Assembly: GCF_947241705.1 (NCBI RefSeq)
Contig: NC_079262.1
Coordinates: forward strand, 310,001-374,000
Direction of reading: 5' to 3'
DNA length: 64,000 nt
Source: Saccharomyces mikatae IFO 1815
Lineage: Eukaryota; Ascomycota; Saccharomycetes; Saccharomycetales; Saccharomycetaceae
Both the position numbers and the translations under genes were made by a program. Shown here piece by piece: positions 48,378 to 56,954 of the stretch (position 1 is its first letter; each line of letters opens with the position of its first letter). The notes below the pieces were generated by a model. That model did not search any database. It was not told the origin of the DNA and saw nothing but the letters and a program-made list of their open reading frames with translations.

Positions 48378-49364
48378 TTATAAATCCCCAACTGCATCTC
48401 GGAGGGCTTCAACAACGTTGAGCACAGCACTCGAAGCGGGACTGTCAGGATAGTTATCCAGAAAGCTTTCACCCATGTCACAACTCTTTCCGATCCTTGG
48501 ATCCAAGGGAACCGACCCCAAAAATCTGATTCCCAGCTCCTCACAGAGCGCTTTACCTCCGCCTGTAGTAGCTTTAAAAATTTGGGATTCCCCCTTACAA
48601 TTTGGACATACAAACCCACTCATATTTTCGACTAGTCCAAGGATAGTAATACCAGCTTTCTTACAAAAATCGATCTCTTTGCGTACATCCAATAGAGCTA
48701 CTTCCTGGGGGGTAGTGACCACAAGAGCACCATCTATGCCGGATTCCTTCATATACTTGTTTATGGAAATGTGCTCATCTGATGTTCCTGGCGGCGTATC
48801 AATCACCAGATAATCAAGTTTATTCCAATCAACATCTTTCAGAAATTTCTTTATTAATAAATTTTTCTTTGAGCCCCTCCATATAATGGCGGAATCGTCC
48901 TCTGGGAGCATGTATTGAATAGACATAGTTGCTAAGTTATCGGCCACATAGACAGGTGTCCAACCGGAGTTTGATTCATGGATAGTTTCGTTGACGCAAC
49001 CTAACATATGTGGCAAAGAAGGACCACATATATCTAGGTCCATGGCACCAACTTGTAAATCTTCGTCAGCTGAGAGTGCCCAACTCAACATTGCAGCAAA
49101 GGTCGACTTGCCTACACCACCTTTTCCAGATAAGACCAAAATTTTGTGTTCTATTCCGGACATATTATCTGTAATTAATGGGATATCGGGATCAGGACCC
49201 TTTGGAAGGCTTTCACATATATCTTTATTGGCGCAGCCACCACAAGCATCGGATTTACCTGCCATTTCTGATTCGGGACCGGGGCAATGATCTGGCTCCG
49301 GCTGCTTGAGTTCATACTCTGCTGGTAGCACTTCATCATTTACATGCGGTAGTATCTCAGTCAT
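48378..49364 (-). CDS. NBP35: Nbp35, cytosolic Fe-S cluster assembly scaffold
   Basis: This 328-aa Mrp/NBP35-type P-loop ATPase has an N-terminal ferredoxin-like cluster site Cys27-X13-Cys41-X2-Cys44-X5-Cys50. It has the deviant Walker A GKGGVGKST near residue 80, and the conserved CPNC pair (GFVCPNCKGES, near residue 250) that binds the bridging cluster with the partner Cfd1. Nbp35-Cfd1 builds [4Fe-4S] clusters for cytosolic and nuclear proteins. Strong conservation across the chain. It is divergent from LIF1 and convergent with NUP145. Confidence 0.97.
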   Translation of the reverse strand: MTEILPHVNDEVLPAEYELKQPEPDHCPGPESEMAGKSDACGGCANKDICESLPKGPDPDIPLITDNMSGIEHKILVLSGKGGVGKSTFAAMLSWALSADEDLQVGAMDLDICGPSLPHMLGCVNETIHESNSGWTPVYVADNLATMSIQYMLPEDDSAIIWRGSKKNLLIKKFLKDVDWNKLDYLVIDTPPGTSDEHISINKYMKESGIDGALVVTTPQEVALLDVRKEIDFCKKAGITILGLVENMSGFVCPNCKGESQIFKATTGGGKALCEELGIRFLGSVPLDPRIGKSCDMGESFLDNYPDSPASSAVLNVVEALRDAVGDL

Positions 49365-49666
49365 CCCAATATGTCACTTACTATTATTTTTTTCCTCAAA
49401 ATATAAAAGATGCCCACGTTTGGCCTAACTCAAAAGTCGTTGAATAACTAAATAAAATGTTCTCTTACTTGAAAGATTTCTATACATTGCTAATCATTAC
49501 ACGATTTACCGCCCCGAAAAAATACCCGGAAGTGCATTTTTAGAAACAATACACTAAAGGAACGTTTAAGCGATGGTCTTCAACCCATTTAGTGAATATA
49601 AGTGCGAGAACTGTGGTATTGCATGGCTTGTTTCAGTAAAATACTACTTGAGTGTGTAGCTACGCT
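49365..49666. other. NBP35-LIF1 divergent promoter region with a short upstream frame
   Basis: 302 bp. An ATG at 49573 opens a 28-codon frame (starting MVFNPFSEYKCENCG) ending at TAG 49657-49659, seven bases before the LIF1 ATG. No other element is recognised. Confidence 0.5.
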
Positions 49667-50947
49667 ATGTGCCCCCTAATGGAGTTCGTCAGTTGCATCC
49701 GTACGATCAATGAAGGAGCAGACAAAGATGATGATGAGCTTGGTCTCTGCAAGGTCCAGATCGAAGATGGGTGCAAGTTGGAAACATTGGATGAAATTAG
49801 TTTTTTAGAGGTTAGGATAAAAAGTATGACAGTGAGCGAGGGTACGGGTATCTTTTCCAAAAGTAGTTTTGGAATCAATGATGTGCGGATCTTTACTGGA
49901 GAGAGTATCGATGAAAGGTCCAAGAAATATGTGTGGTATGAACTGCTTAAAATGTTGACGGGCCACAAGGTTTACTTTGCGTCCTTAGATAACAAAATCA
50001 TATTTACTAAGTGGGCATGTAGAATGCAAGATAATAAGGTGTGGAAGGTAGTTATGGAGTTGGAGTCATCGGGAATTATAAGAAGAATTGCTGAATTCAC
50101 CTTACATGCAGTCACAAAGGGGGAGATTGATTTATTTGAAATGGCTGAAAAACTATATCAAGGTATATGTTATGTTAACGACTCGTACCGAAAGATAAAA
50201 GAAAGTGACTATAGCAATAGAAGTCGAGTCGAAGAACTGACCCAAGAAAGGGAACTATTGGATAAGCTTTTAGAAGAGCGCGATAAGAAAACCAGAGCAA
50301 TGATGGTGACTCTGTTGAATGAGAAGAAGAAGAGAATAAGGGAACTTCATGGGATTCTCCAGCGAAATAATATCAAAGTATCTGATGGAGATATTTCAGA
50401 TTCTGCGCTTATCAACTTGGAAATAGCAAATCCGATTTCTGAGTTGAATTCTCCAGGTAAGAGAATGAACCGAAGAAGGATAGTAGAACCTCAAAACTTG
50501 AACGGGAAGTTGCAAGATGCTAAGCGAAGAAGAGTTAGTAGCAAAATGACACACCGATCTGCGATCAAGGAGGAGGAGGATGATTTTGATGACTTTCAAT
50601 TTTTTGGACTGTCAAAGAGGCCAGTTATTTCTAAAAAAAGTAAACTCAGTGAAAACGAGGACGATACCATCTCGCTTGGAAACGATGTAAGATCAACAAG
50701 TTCCCTGTCTGATAGTAGTGATGATAATCTGAAACACTTAGTGTCCTTAGAAGACAATGAGATTCAATTATCAGCAGACAAAATGAACGAAGTTTATGGC
50801 AGAGTTTCTGAGTCTGAATCTGAGACTGAAACAAGTCCAGAAGAAAAGAAGAGCCCGAACAATAGCGAACAAGATAGTAATGAAATGCAATTTTGTTCGC
50901 AGACAGAGTCGGAAACGGATATAGAAACGTATTCCAGCCATGGATGA
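49667..50947 (+). CDS. LIF1: Lif1, XRCC4-like partner of DNA ligase IV
   Basis: The start is the ATG at 49667 (MCPLMEFVSCIRTINE), which lines up with MSQLTEFISCI of S. cerevisiae; the frame extends 15 nt upstream only to a GTG. That gives 426 aa. The N-terminal head domain (about 1-160) is followed by a coiled coil at about 170-240 (RVEELTQERELLDKLLEERDK) that holds Dnl4, and an acidic Ser-rich tail with repeated Ser-Glu stretches. Lif1 stabilises Dnl4 and brings it to breaks with Xrs2 and Nej1 in non-homologous end joining. The protein is among the fastest evolving here. Confidence 0.95.
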   Translation: MCPLMEFVSCIRTINEGADKDDDELGLCKVQIEDGCKLETLDEISFLEVRIKSMTVSEGTGIFSKSSFGINDVRIFTGESIDERSKKYVWYELLKMLTGHKVYFASLDNKIIFTKWACRMQDNKVWKVVMELESSGIIRRIAEFTLHAVTKGEIDLFEMAEKLYQGICYVNDSYRKIKESDYSNRSRVEELTQERELLDKLLEERDKKTRAMMVTLLNEKKKRIRELHGILQRNNIKVSDGDISDSALINLEIANPISELNSPGKRMNRRRIVEPQNLNGKLQDAKRRRVSSKMTHRSAIKEEEDDFDDFQFFGLSKRPVISKKSKLSENEDDTISLGNDVRSTSSLSDSSDDNLKHLVSLEDNEIQLSADKMNEVYGRVSESESETETSPEEKKSPNNSEQDSNEMQFCSQTESETDIETYSSHG

Positions 50948-51138
50948 CAGAAACACCTATTAAAGAACGTTTTGATATTTTATTATTTGGAAGGTTACTT
51001 TATTTAAACAGCAAAAATATTGTTATATCAGTAGCGAGAAAACTCTGCTACTCGGATTAAAAGAACTAAGTAAAACTAGGATTTACACATTAACGTAGAA
51101 GAAGTCGAGAAAATTCATAAACAAGCTGGGGCCATAGC

Positions 51139-51498
51139 TCAGTACATTGGTTGGCCTGGCTTGAGTTGCAACCAATGCCAAGCGTTGGGGCTGGCTTCTC
51201 GTTTGTACATTGGTTGGCCTGGTCTCAAGCTTAGCCAGTGCCAGGCATCGGCCCTTGCTTCTCTTTTCGTCAGAGTGGTGTTAAGTTCTCTTTTCGCTTC
51301 ATCAGCAATGGTAGTATTGATGAATAGTAATCCACTCGCAGTAGCATTACTGAATGGTAAAACGGCGATGTCATGGTCACCTCCCAAATCCAAGTAGCCA
51401 ATAACAGCTTCAGCTGGGACTTGAGCGACATTTTCATCGGAAGTCGCAACGGCAAAAGTAACCGCTAGAACAGTGGAAAGAATAGAAGTAACTTTCAT
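51139..51498 (-). CDS. MF(ALPHA)2: Mating pheromone alpha-factor precursor, MF(ALPHA)2
   Basis: The 119-aa precursor has a signal peptide (about 1-19), a pro-region with three N-glycosylation sites (Asn51, Asn61, Asn73) and two pheromone units, each preceded by Lys-Arg for Kex2. Unit 1 (86-98) reads WHWLSLRPGQPMY and unit 2 (107-119) WHWLQLKPGQPMY. Unit 2 equals S. cerevisiae alpha-factor; unit 1 has Ser where the S. cerevisiae second form has Asn. The spacers EARADA and EASPNA consist only of X-Ala or X-Pro pairs, as needed by Ste13. The gene should be expressed only in alpha cells. Confidence 0.97.
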   Translation of the reverse strand: MKVTSILSTVLAVTFAVATSDENVAQVPAEAVIGYLDLGGDHDIAVLPFSNATASGLLFINTTIADEAKRELNTTLTKREARADAWHWLSLRPGQPMYKREASPNAWHWLQLKPGQPMY

Positions 51499-51970
51499 TA
51501 TTTAGCTAATATTTGGTGTAACAAAAATGGACTCTAATGTTGGTTTTATTTTTCGATAATGTAGGATATAAGAGCGTATACTGGGACGTATTAATCTACA
51601 ACAGAACTAAGAACAGTTTTTATAGGCGACAGTGCTTCGTCTTTATGTTACAAAATGCATAAAGTTTCATCAAGTTAAAGATAACTGTTTTTGAAACAGC
51701 TAAAATCTGAAACAGCAAAAAATAAACACGTTGTTATGGCACCTTGAGAAGAGCATTGAAGAGTTTGCTCATAAATGTTACATATCGTTTCTTAGTATTG
51801 ATGTATCGATTAGGAAATGTAGGCGACAAATGTGAAGAGGAGGTAAAAAGAGGGAGGCAAGACAAGAGTTACCAATCTGCTAACGCTAACAACTAAACTG
51901 GTTGTTCATTGTCTCAGGAAACGTTTCCAGAAAAAACTGTCCTGTGGAACATACAGTTAACTAAGTGGTA
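51499..51970. other. MF(ALPHA)2 promoter-proximal region
   Basis: About 470 bp between the pheromone ATG and the alpha-specific elements. No reading frame or RNA gene is recognised. Confidence 0.5.
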
Positions 51971-52020
51971 TTACCTATTTTGGACATCAATGGTTAAGTG
52001 AGCATTGACCAATTAGGAAA
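51971..52020. promoter_or_regulatory. Two alpha1/Mcm1 (PQ-type) elements facing each other
   Basis: CCTATTTTGG at 51974-51983 is a perfect CC(A/T)6GG Mcm1 box followed at once by ACATCAATGG, a Q-box-like alpha1 site. At 52001-52020 the reverse strand reads TTTCCTAATTGG then TCAATGCT, another Mcm1-plus-Q arrangement. They lie about 480-520 bp before the MF(ALPHA)2 start. Alpha-specific genes are activated by alpha1 with Mcm1 through such pairs. Confidence 0.8.
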
Positions 52021-52158
52021 AATTGATCAAACATGCAGTTGATTGTATAGCAGATGCTGGAATAGAAATACTTTTGAAAACATATGACAGAATTTCCTCG
52101 GACAGTAAGAGCACTTCGCCTTGGTTCTCGTTAATGTTGTTAAGAGAAAGCATCTTGT

Positions 52159-52194
52159 AGCCCTACTCTCTTCCAATATGAGGTGTTACCCGGG
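52159..52194 (+). promoter_or_regulatory. Tbf1-like and Reb1 sites upstream of snR10
   Basis: AGCCCTA at 52159-52165 and TTACCCGGG at 52186-52194. A run of 14 T (52209-52222) and TATAAAT (52235-52241) follow, then the snR10 start about 95 bp on. This is a standard yeast snoRNA promoter layout. Confidence 0.8.
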
Positions 52195-52330
52195 TTTTAC
52201 TTTATAACTTTTTTTTTTTTTTCAGTTCTTCAGCTATAAATAATAGGATGAAGCATCATCAATTATTTCACTAACTTATGTATATTTTGCCAAATATTTC
52301 TATATCTTTTTTTGTGGTTTTTATAACAGT

Positions 52331-52575
52331 AACGCAAATTTAACGGCCATTCGCAACATATACAGTATCTCATCGAGGTTGAACCCCTCCGGGGCGTTCT
52401 TGACCCATGAAGAATGTGGATTTGTGTTGTAATATATTTATTATTAGCTTGGACCGGAGAACAAATTTATCGATCTTGGGTGCAACAGTCCTTCTGTCGT
52501 CTGCTTTATAGCAGATCTAAGGGTTTACCTTCGTGTGCCCGGATGAGGACCGTTGCAAGGATTGATAATACATTT
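52331..52575 (+). ncRNA. SNR10: snR10, H/ACA-box snoRNA
   Basis: Its place between MF(ALPHA)2 and MMS2 is that of SNR10 in S. cerevisiae. An H box AGAACA (ANANNA) is at 52458-52463 and an ACA at 52570-52572, three bases before the expected end. The stretch is GC-richer than its flanks and has paired segments (CCCCTCCGGGG near 52386). Start is inferred from the known 245-nt length. snR10 guides one pseudouridine in 25S rRNA (position 2923) and is also needed for early 35S pre-rRNA cleavage. A 62-codon frame at 52414-52602 overlaps it and is not credited. Confidence 0.85.
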
Positions 52576-52761
52576 ATATACATAATCATCGTAGTCAGTT
52601 AGTTGCGTAGTAACTCCCAATATGGATGAAGCAGTTGCTTGTTATAAAAACAATTAAGCTTGTTATCTAAATAGAAATATATCCAAATGTTTTACTGCTT
52701 GTATATATGAGTGGGACTTGAGGAAAAATGCTGCGAGTATTGTTTGGAGGCAAATAAATGA

Positions 52762-53251
52762 TTAAAAGGTTTCACCTTCCTTTGGTTGGCGCAATTTCTT
52801 ATTAGCTGGGGTTGCCATTTCCTTTCTAAGATCTAGTAATAGGGTTTCCATGGTGTAGGCTCTTTTCCAGCCACGCAATGTATGGAAATCTGTTTGGACC
52901 TCTCCTGTAGTTGGATTGACACATGGCAGGTTTATCTTGGAAATGAATGTAACTTTCGGTGGGGAATCTGGATAATTTGGGCCGCATTCTATAGATAGAG
53001 AATAGATTCTGTTCTCATGATTGCTGTGAGGGGGTCCTAAAATGGTACCGTTCCATTTAGTCATGGTAATATCGTCACTATCAGCAAGACCGTAACTGCA
53101 TGATTCTGGGCCAAACCCCTTTTCACCCTTTTCCAGTTCTTCTAACAACCTAAAATTCCTTGGTCTTGTTTACAATACGGTGGTGAGCGTTGATTTGTTA
53201 GTATATGCTGGCATCTCTTTCAAAATATATAATAACATACACTTTTGACAT
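52762..53251 (-). CDS. MMS2: Mms2, ubiquitin-conjugating enzyme variant, one intron
   Basis: Exon 1 is only 11 nt (53251-53241, ATGTCAAAAGT). The intron is 76 nt (53240-53165), with 5' site GTATGT, branch site TACTAAC at 53203-53197 and acceptor AAG. Exon 2 is 53164-52762. The joined frame encodes 137 aa beginning MSKVPRNFRLLEELEKG, the length of S. cerevisiae Mms2. It is a UBC fold without the active-site Cys, as in all UEV proteins. Mms2 pairs with Ubc13 to build Lys63-linked chains on PCNA with Rad5 in error-free damage bypass. Divergent from MAD1. Confidence 0.97.
53165..53240 (-). other. MMS2 intron
   Basis: GTATGT donor, TACTAAC branch site 32 nt from the acceptor, AAG acceptor. No AG occurs between branch site and acceptor, and the next AG would break the frame. 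Confidence 0.93.
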
Positions 53252-53575
53252 TTTCGTGTATACACTGCTTTTCTCTACTTTCCATGCACAATATCAATAG
53301 TTTTGTTAAAAAGATTAAGTGTAATCAGTTGGCATTTGTATGAAGTTGATCTTCTTTTAGTATCTTTATTCCTAAAGGAGTTTTGAGAACTGCTAGTGCG
53401 TTACCCTAGGAATTCTTTCTTACAATTTTTCAATATTAATTTGAACAATAACAGTAAATACTAGCTGTACTAGCGGCATTGAATATTTTTGATCACACTA
53501 AATTAGCAGTCCACAAATCTGAAGTACACAATTATTCAAAAGCTTAGATCAAATCTTCATACGATTGGAAACAGA
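53252..53575. other. MMS2-MAD1 divergent promoter region
   Basis: 324 bp between the two ATGs. An in-frame TAG at 53504-53506 lies upstream of the MAD1 ATG. No other element is recognised. Confidence 0.5.
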
Positions 53576-55729
53576 ATGAGTAATAGTGGCGGATCTTCCC
53601 CGTTTTTAGAAAGTCCTGCAGATTCACCCGCTACGGACGGTACCAGTGGACAAAGCAACCGTCAGATACAGGCGTTGCAATTCAAACTGAATACTTTACA
53701 AAATGAATATGAGATTGAAAAACTGCAGCTCCAGAAACAGACTAATATCTTAGAGAAGAAATATAAGGTTACAATTGGTGACTTAGAGAAAGCATTGAAT
53801 GACACGAAATACCTTTACGAGAGCAATGATAAATTGGAACGAGAATTGAGAAGCTTAAAGGAAAGCTCAACTAATTCAACAAATGATAAGGAGAAATGTA
53901 TTCGTGAACTACAAACCAATTTGCAGAATAAAGATCTAGAAATGGAGAATCTAAGGCAGCAGTATGATTCCAAACTATCAAAACTCACCAACCAATGTGA
54001 CCATTTTAAGTTAGAAGCAGAAAGTTCTCATTCTCTGTTGATGAAATATGAAAACGAAATAAAGAGGCAAAGCTTAGATATCAAAGGTTTGCAGCATCAA
54101 ATGGTGGAAAAGGATGACGAGTTATCTTCACTGAAAGCTTCAAAGATGATAAACTCCCACCCCAACTATTCTACAGAAGAGTTCAACGAGCTCACTGAGA
54201 TGAACAAGATGATTCAAGATCAAGTTCAATATACCAAAGAATTAGAGATAGCGAATATGCAACAGGCAAATGAATTGAAGAAATTAAAACAATCGCAGGA
54301 TTCCTCTACCTTTTGGAAATTAGAAAATGAAAAACTTCAAAACAAATTGGAGGAACTGTACGTGCTGGAAAAACAACATGAAGAGCTCCAATTAGAAAAC
54401 ATAGATCTAAAATCGAAACTAACTAAATGGGAAATTTATAATAATAGCGATGATGACGATAATAATAACAACGGTAACAACGGTAATAATGGTATTAGTA
54501 ATAATGATGAGGGAGAAGATGATGGTACTAATGATAACAATAATAACACTGAAAACAGCAACAATAACAGCGTGAAAAATAACCTGCACAATAACCCTGG
54601 AGAGATCATTCGTGACTGGAAACTTACTAAAAAGGAGTGTTTAATCTTAACAAATAGAAATGATAAACTAAGATTGGACAATAATAATCTAAAACTTCTG
54701 AACGATGAAATGGCTTTAGAGAGAAACCAAATACTAGACCTGAACAAAAATTATGAAAATAACATAATAAATTTGAAGAGATTGAATCACGAGTTAGAAC
54801 AACAGAAGAGTCTATCTTTCGAAGAATGTCGATTACTGCGAGAGCAATTAGATGACTTATATTCTACACAGAATAATGCCCTACTAGAGGCGGAAAATAA
54901 AGAGACGCATGTTTCGAATAAGGATATAAACAAAGACATGAACAATTTGCTTGATACATATAAAAATAAAACGGAAGATTTAACAAGTGAGTTAAAAAAA
55001 CTAAATGATCAATTACTATCAAATTCCGATGATGTGGAAACTCAAAGAAAAAAGAGAAAGTTGACAAGCGATCAAATAGGTTTGAATTATTCGCAAAGGC
55101 TCAATGAATTGCAACTTGAAAATTTGAAAGTGTCGAGAGAGCTAAACAAAGCACAAACTACCATTCAATTATTACAAGAAAAATTAGAAAAGTTAACTAA
55201 GCTAAAAGAGAAAAAAATCCGTATATTGCAATTACGTGATGGCCCTTTCATAAAAGATCAGTTTATTAAGAAAACCAAATTAAATCTTTTGGAAAAGGAA
55301 AATGCGGATTTGCTAAATGAATTAAAACACAATAATCACAATATTGAAACAGTACCTATTTCTGTTTACGATTCGCTGAACTTCGAGCTGAGACAGTTCG
55401 AACAAGAAACTTTCAGATCAAATAAAAGATTATCCAGACTAAAGCAAGTTTTCAACAAAAAGTCACTGGAGTTTATTGACGTTGTAAATTCATTATTAGG
55501 TTTTAAATTGGAATTTCAGCAAGATGGTCGCGTAAAAATACTCTCCTGTTTCAGACCCGAAAAATATTTGGTTGCTGACCTAAACGAAAACACCTTAAAA
55601 TCTAACCTTGATGCTGATATAGACGGTTGGGATGATCTTATGAATTTATGGGTAGAAGAAAGAGGTCAGCTTCCCTGCTTTTTAGCAACAATAACACTGC
55701 GTCTTTGGGAACAACGGCAACCAAAATAA
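53576..55729 (+). CDS. MAD1: Mad1, spindle-checkpoint coiled-coil protein
   Basis: The protein is 717 aa starting MSNSGGSSPFLESP. Almost the whole chain is coiled coil (about 27-580), broken by an Asp/Asn-rich low-complexity stretch near 290-335. The Mad2-interaction segment RILQLRDGP lies near residue 555. Arg621-Leu622-Lys623 is the RLK motif that binds phosphorylated Bub1, and an RWD-like C-terminal domain ends the chain. Mad1 sits at pores and moves to unattached kinetochores to make closed Mad2. The annotated S. cerevisiae protein, as I recall it, has about 32 more N-terminal residues; an in-frame stop here excludes that. Confidence 0.96.
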   Translation: MSNSGGSSPFLESPADSPATDGTSGQSNRQIQALQFKLNTLQNEYEIEKLQLQKQTNILEKKYKVTIGDLEKALNDTKYLYESNDKLERELRSLKESSTNSTNDKEKCIRELQTNLQNKDLEMENLRQQYDSKLSKLTNQCDHFKLEAESSHSLLMKYENEIKRQSLDIKGLQHQMVEKDDELSSLKASKMINSHPNYSTEEFNELTEMNKMIQDQVQYTKELEIANMQQANELKKLKQSQDSSTFWKLENEKLQNKLEELYVLEKQHEELQLENIDLKSKLTKWEIYNNSDDDDNNNNGNNGNNGISNNDEGEDDGTNDNNNNTENSNNNSVKNNLHNNPGEIIRDWKLTKKECLILTNRNDKLRLDNNNLKLLNDEMALERNQILDLNKNYENNIINLKRLNHELEQQKSLSFEECRLLREQLDDLYSTQNNALLEAENKETHVSNKDINKDMNNLLDTYKNKTEDLTSELKKLNDQLLSNSDDVETQRKKRKLTSDQIGLNYSQRLNELQLENLKVSRELNKAQTTIQLLQEKLEKLTKLKEKKIRILQLRDGPFIKDQFIKKTKLNLLEKENADLLNELKHNNHNIETVPISVYDSLNFELRQFEQETFRSNKRLSRLKQVFNKKSLEFIDVVNSLLGFKLEFQQDGRVKILSCFRPEKYLVADLNENTLKSNLDADIDGWDDLMNLWVEERGQLPCFLATITLRLWEQRQPK

Positions 55730-55867
55730 CGTATATAAATTTCGAATAAATAATTGTAACCGGTTTAATAATATCAGGAATACTTCTACATAGACTCACT
55801 TGTGGGATACGGAGCTCTTAATCCTTTCATCCCTGTTGGATTTTAAATGATTCTTGTTTTAGCATGC

Positions 55868-55885
55868 AAAAAAAAAAAAAAAAAA
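55868..55885 (+). repeat. Run of 18 A between MAD1 and LCL3
   Basis: A homopolymer in the LCL3 promoter. Such poly(dA:dT) tracts commonly keep yeast promoters free of nucleosomes. Confidence 0.9.
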
Positions 55886-55982
55886 GTGCTAGAAGAGCAT
55901 AAACACATCATATATGACAAACTATCGAAATAGGAAGACCATTATTTCATAGCCATTGAGGTATCATAAATGCATTTGTGAT

Positions 55983-56807
55983 ATGAGGGAAAGTGGATCT
56001 TATTTAGAAAAACCTACTGATGTTGCTGTACTCTCAATCATTCTTACGGGTACCAGTTTAACATTGATCTACACATATAAAAGGTATCTAGCTCAATTCA
56101 AAAGGACAAATGATATACCGCGACGCATATTCCGCAAACGATGGCTTTATGGTAAGGTGACATCTGTGGGTGATGGGGACAACTTTCATTTTTTTCACAT
56201 GCCAGGTGGTACCAGAGGTGGATGGGGTTGGTTACGAGCCGTTCCACAAATGATCAAGAACGATTCAACGGTAGAAAAGCTTGTTGGAGGTGATGGAAAC
56301 ATAAGTTTTTTCAATTTAAATTGGATTATGCATAGGAAATCTGATAAAAATAAAGTACAAAAAACCAAAAGCCAGTTTTTAAAGCTAAATGTTCCCTACA
56401 AAAATAGGAAAAACCTGCCAACTATTCCTATAAGGTTATGCGGAATCGATGCCCCAGAAAGAGCACATTTTGGTAATCCAGCTCAGCCGTTTGGTAATGA
56501 GGCATTAATTTGGTTACAAAACCGAATACTGGGAAAAAAAGTATGGGTTAAACCTCTGTCTATAGATCAGTATAATCGCTGTGTGGCTCGAGTGTCGTAC
56601 TGGGATTGGTATGGTGGCTGGAAAGATTTAAGTTTGGAAATGCTTAAGGATGGGTTAGCAGTTGTTTATGAGGGAAAGGTGAACACAGAATTCGATGGTA
56701 GAGAAGACAAGTACCGTTATTATGAGTTTTTGGCCAAATCAAAGAAAAAGGGTCTATGGGTACAAAATAAATTTGAAACTCCAGGTCAATACAAGAAACG
56801 TATTTGA
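55983..56807 (+). CDS. LCL3: Lcl3, SNase-like putative mitochondrial endonuclease
   Basis: The start is the ATG at 55983 ([18 protein letters not shown]), giving 274 aa as in S. cerevisiae. The frame extends 27 nt upstream only to a TTG. One membrane segment lies at about 15-35 ([20 protein letters not shown]). The staphylococcal-nuclease-like domain runs from about 55 to 260, with [15 protein letters not shown], the signature [14 protein letters not shown] near residue 150, and [21 protein letters not shown]. Catalytic-type Arg and Asp/Glu residues are present. It was named for long chronological lifespan and localises to mitochondria; its substrate is not established. Confidence 0.95.
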   Translation: MRESGSYLEKPTDVAVLSIILTGTSLTLIYTYKRYLAQFKRTNDIPRRIFRKRWLYGKVTSVGDGDNFHFFHMPGGTRGGWGWLRAVPQMIKNDSTVEKLVGGDGNISFFNLNWIMHRKSDKNKVQKTKSQFLKLNVPYKNRKNLPTIPIRLCGIDAPERAHFGNPAQPFGNEALIWLQNRILGKKVWVKPLSIDQYNRCVARVSYWDWYGGWKDLSLEMLKDGLAVVYEGKVNTEFDGREDKYRYYEFLAKSKKKGLWVQNKFETPGQYKKRI

Positions 56808-56954
56808 AACTCGTTATTCAAAGGTATATTTAGATATTCTTATGGTGTATTGATGGAATACTGCACTTTCCTCTCAATAGATTTTATTTTCCTATGTATA
56901 TTAATAGATAAAATACACACTTGATAGCAGACTTATAAATTAAAAACCAGCACA

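Noticed and set aside
49652-49666. In-frame N-terminal extension of LIF1 from a GTG
   Set aside because: GTG is not used as a start in yeast nuclear genes, and the ATG at 49667 matches the family N-terminus. The same reasoning removed TTG extensions of NSA1, RMD9, LSG1, LCL3, GUP1 and SCY1.
52414-52602. 62-codon forward frame between MF(ALPHA)2 and MMS2
   Set aside because: It overlaps snR10 (H box, ACA box, promoter sites), and the matching S. cerevisiae frame is regarded as dubious.
55868-55885. A18 run as the tail of a retroposed mRNA copy
   Set aside because: No gene-like sequence precedes it and no target duplication is seen. A promoter poly(dA:dT) tract explains it.
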